A stretch of DNA of 64,000 nt from Gyromitra esculenta (Eukaryota; Ascomycota; Pezizomycetes; Pezizales; Discinaceae). Position numbers and translations under genes: made by a program. The stretch covers positions 806,001-870,000 of the forward strand of contig JBCAML010000018.1 in assembly GCA_038503075.1 (NCBI GenBank), read 5' to 3'. Position 1 is the stretch's first letter, and every line of letters starts with the position of its first letter. The notes beneath the pieces were generated by a model, which saw only the letters and a list, made by a program, of their open reading frames with translations, was not told the DNA's origin and searched no databases. Below, piece after piece: positions 62,476-64,000 of this stretch.

Positions 62476-63128
62476 TACGTGGTCTATAGCGTGTCAAGGT
62501 ACTGTATTTGGTGAATACTGAAGGAGTGGTATTAGTGCAGCCGCTTAAAAACGAGGATGGCGAGGATAAGTATGAGGAGGAGGGGAAGAGGAGGAGGAGG
62601 AGAGATGATGATGACGATGATGATGTTGAGATTCCGAGTTGAAAAAGGATGTTGTCAGAATCGCACGTGAAGGTGAGCGAGGGTGGGGTTAGGGTTAAAA
62701 GCTGGAGCTCGGGTATCCTGGGGAAACTGATTATGGCTGGTTAGTGATGTGATAACAGCAGTATGGAGAGAGGACCTCGGTTATTGCTAGGCACAAGTAC
62801 CTAGGCACGACATTGTAGTATTCGTTTCACGTCACCACAGTCAAGGTGGTAGAGTACATACATGTACCTAGGATTGCGGGGACTCGGTTAGCCCCGGAAC
62901 TTTCCATCACATGCGAGTCCCACATCACCTCCACTCAAAACCACAACCACCACCACACATAGAGTAGGTAGAGTGCTCGAAATCCCGTCAGCAGCTGGCT
63001 CGTGAAAATAACACAATATCCGCCCGGATATTTAGTAGTGCGCTTACAAACACAAACAGATACTCAACACACATACACACAAATACACACGCACGCCGTA
63101 AATTAGCGACCTCATTTCCCCTGCAGCA
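62476..63128. promoter_or_regulatory. divergent promoter, fox2 / Tda10-like kinase
   Basis: The 653 bp between two divergent start codons. It contains two copies of the word GTACCTAGG (62797 and 62864) and one TACATGTA (62859) within 76 bp, a GAGGAGG/GATGATGATG stretch nearer fox2 (about 62570-62630), one GGGTTAGGGTTA and an ACACA-rich leader before the kinase. No fatty-acid-response element was clearly identified. Confidence 0.4.
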
Positions 63129-64000
63129 ATGTCAGTAATTTCAATCAAGGATAAAACCCCTCTCCTGATTTCCTTCCTTCTCCCCCTCCTCTCAGATCAC
63201 GTCTCTCAGAATCCGACAGCCACCTCTCCGCCTTTCTTCCTCGGCGTTTCTGGTCCGCAAGGTTCCGGCAAAACTTCTCTCGCCACTATCCTCGCCGCTA
63301 ACCTTAGGGCACTCCCGCACAACCTCAATGTCGTGGTCTTTTCAATTGACGACATATATCTCACGCATGCCGACCAAGTTGCCCTACACAGACTTTACCC
63401 AAACAACAAACTAGTTCGGCATCGCGGCGAGCCTGGGACCCATGATGTCAAATTGGGAAAGCAGGTGTTCCAATCTCTGAAAGAACAAAAGAAAACCAAA
63501 ATCCCTTTCTACGATAAGTCTGCGTTCAATGGACAGGGTGATAGGGTCAGTGAAGTCGAATGGGAAGAGGTGGATGGCCCTTACGATATAGTGATATTTG
63601 AGGGCTGGTGTGTAGGTTTCCGATCGCTTTCAGATGAGAACTTGGAAGAAGAATGGCAGAAAAGTAGGCAAAGCCAGAAAGGAACCGTAGGCAGACACGC
63701 ATTAGAGCATTTGCAATTTGCCAACGTGAAACTGAAAGATTACGATCTACTGACAAAGTAATGTATCCTTTGATGCCTCTTTTTGCTTTTCTCGACCTTT
63801 TCGAGATTTCTTCGTTCTCGAGAGTTGCGCGGAATGTGGTCGGCCGAGTCTCAGTTCGGAGCAGGCCAGACTGAGAGTGAATTGTTAACGAAAAACAAAG
63901 TTTTCTAGACGCATTGATCCACATGTGAGCCCCTGTTCCTCTCGCTACCGCTATCCGGAGAAGTGTCCTGAAGAGACGACCAGTGACGCTGAGGACCTAT
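63129..64000 (+). CDS. P-loop kinase, Tda10/D-glycerate 3-kinase type (partial, runs off the window)
   Basis: Predicted ATP-dependent kinase of the yeast Tda10 (YGR205W)/plant glycerate kinase family. The first exon, from ATG 63129 to about 63757, encodes 209 residues with the Walker A loop GPQGSGKTSLA, VVFSIDDIYLTHADQ, RGEPGTHDVKLGKQVF, IPFYDKSAFNGQGDR and IVIFEGWCVGF. An intron follows (GTAATG donor). The family expects the chain to go on as about QFDALIH, and DALIH does appear from 63908 after a CTAG acceptor; however, joining 63757 straight to 63909 puts that motif out of frame, so a further tiny exon or a different donor is needed. The rest lies beyond the window edge. The substrate is not certain. 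Confidence 0.8.

Overview
This is nuclear DNA from a filamentous ascomycete (Pezizomycotina). Genes are interrupted by short introns (mostly 50-130 nt) with GTAAGT/GTATGT-like donors, CTAAC/CTGAC branch points and YAG acceptors. The proteins are typical of the group: a CreA-type carbon repressor, a UapA/UapC-type purine permease, an OLE1-type desaturase fused to cytochrome b5, a two-SDR peroxisomal Fox2 and a GAL4-type regulator with a fungal_trans_2 body. Gene density is low (12 genes in 64 kb) and several intergenic stretches are 6-9 kb. The many tiny exons and large gaps would fit an early-diverging class such as Pezizomycetes, but that is a weak inference.

Layout: 0.4-2.3 kb MOSC/mARC-like protein (+); 2.3-11.2 kb empty gap between convergent genes; 11.2-12.5 kb creA (-) with a long upstream region; 16.6-19.8 kb purine permease (-), which I could rebuild from 22 exons; 20-26.9 kb gene-free with inverted-repeat elements; 26.9-28.4 kb OLE1-type desaturase (+); 28.4-34.7 kb gene-free with another inverted-repeat element; 34.8-41.3 kb the densest block (small conserved protein -, QCR10 +, SNF8/VPS22 -, CUE/RING-IBR-RING ligase +); 44.3-46.7 kb RING-H2 protein with an N-myristoylation-like start (+); 46.7-53.6 kb gene-free; 53.7-56.1 kb Zn2Cys6 regulator (+); 59.3-62.5 kb fox2 (-); 63.1 kb to the end a P-loop kinase of the Tda10/glycerate kinase type, cut by the window edge (+).

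The genes do not form a cluster for one pathway. Lipid metabolism appears twice (delta-9 desaturation, peroxisomal beta-oxidation), ubiquitin/endosome functions three times (SNF8, the RBR ligase divergent from it, and the RING-H2 protein), and nutrient control twice (creA and the permease). The most unusual signal is splicing. The permease needs an 8-nt internal exon, supported by the invariant NCS2 signature, and most simply also a single-nucleotide exon to stay in frame. QCR10 ends in a 9-nt exon, the MOSC gene has a 22-nt exon and the Zn2Cys6 gene a 28-nt exon. The gene-free parts carry MITE-like hairpins flanked by TA, and two short words (CCTAGGTAC and TACATGTA) recur far more often than chance by my hand count.
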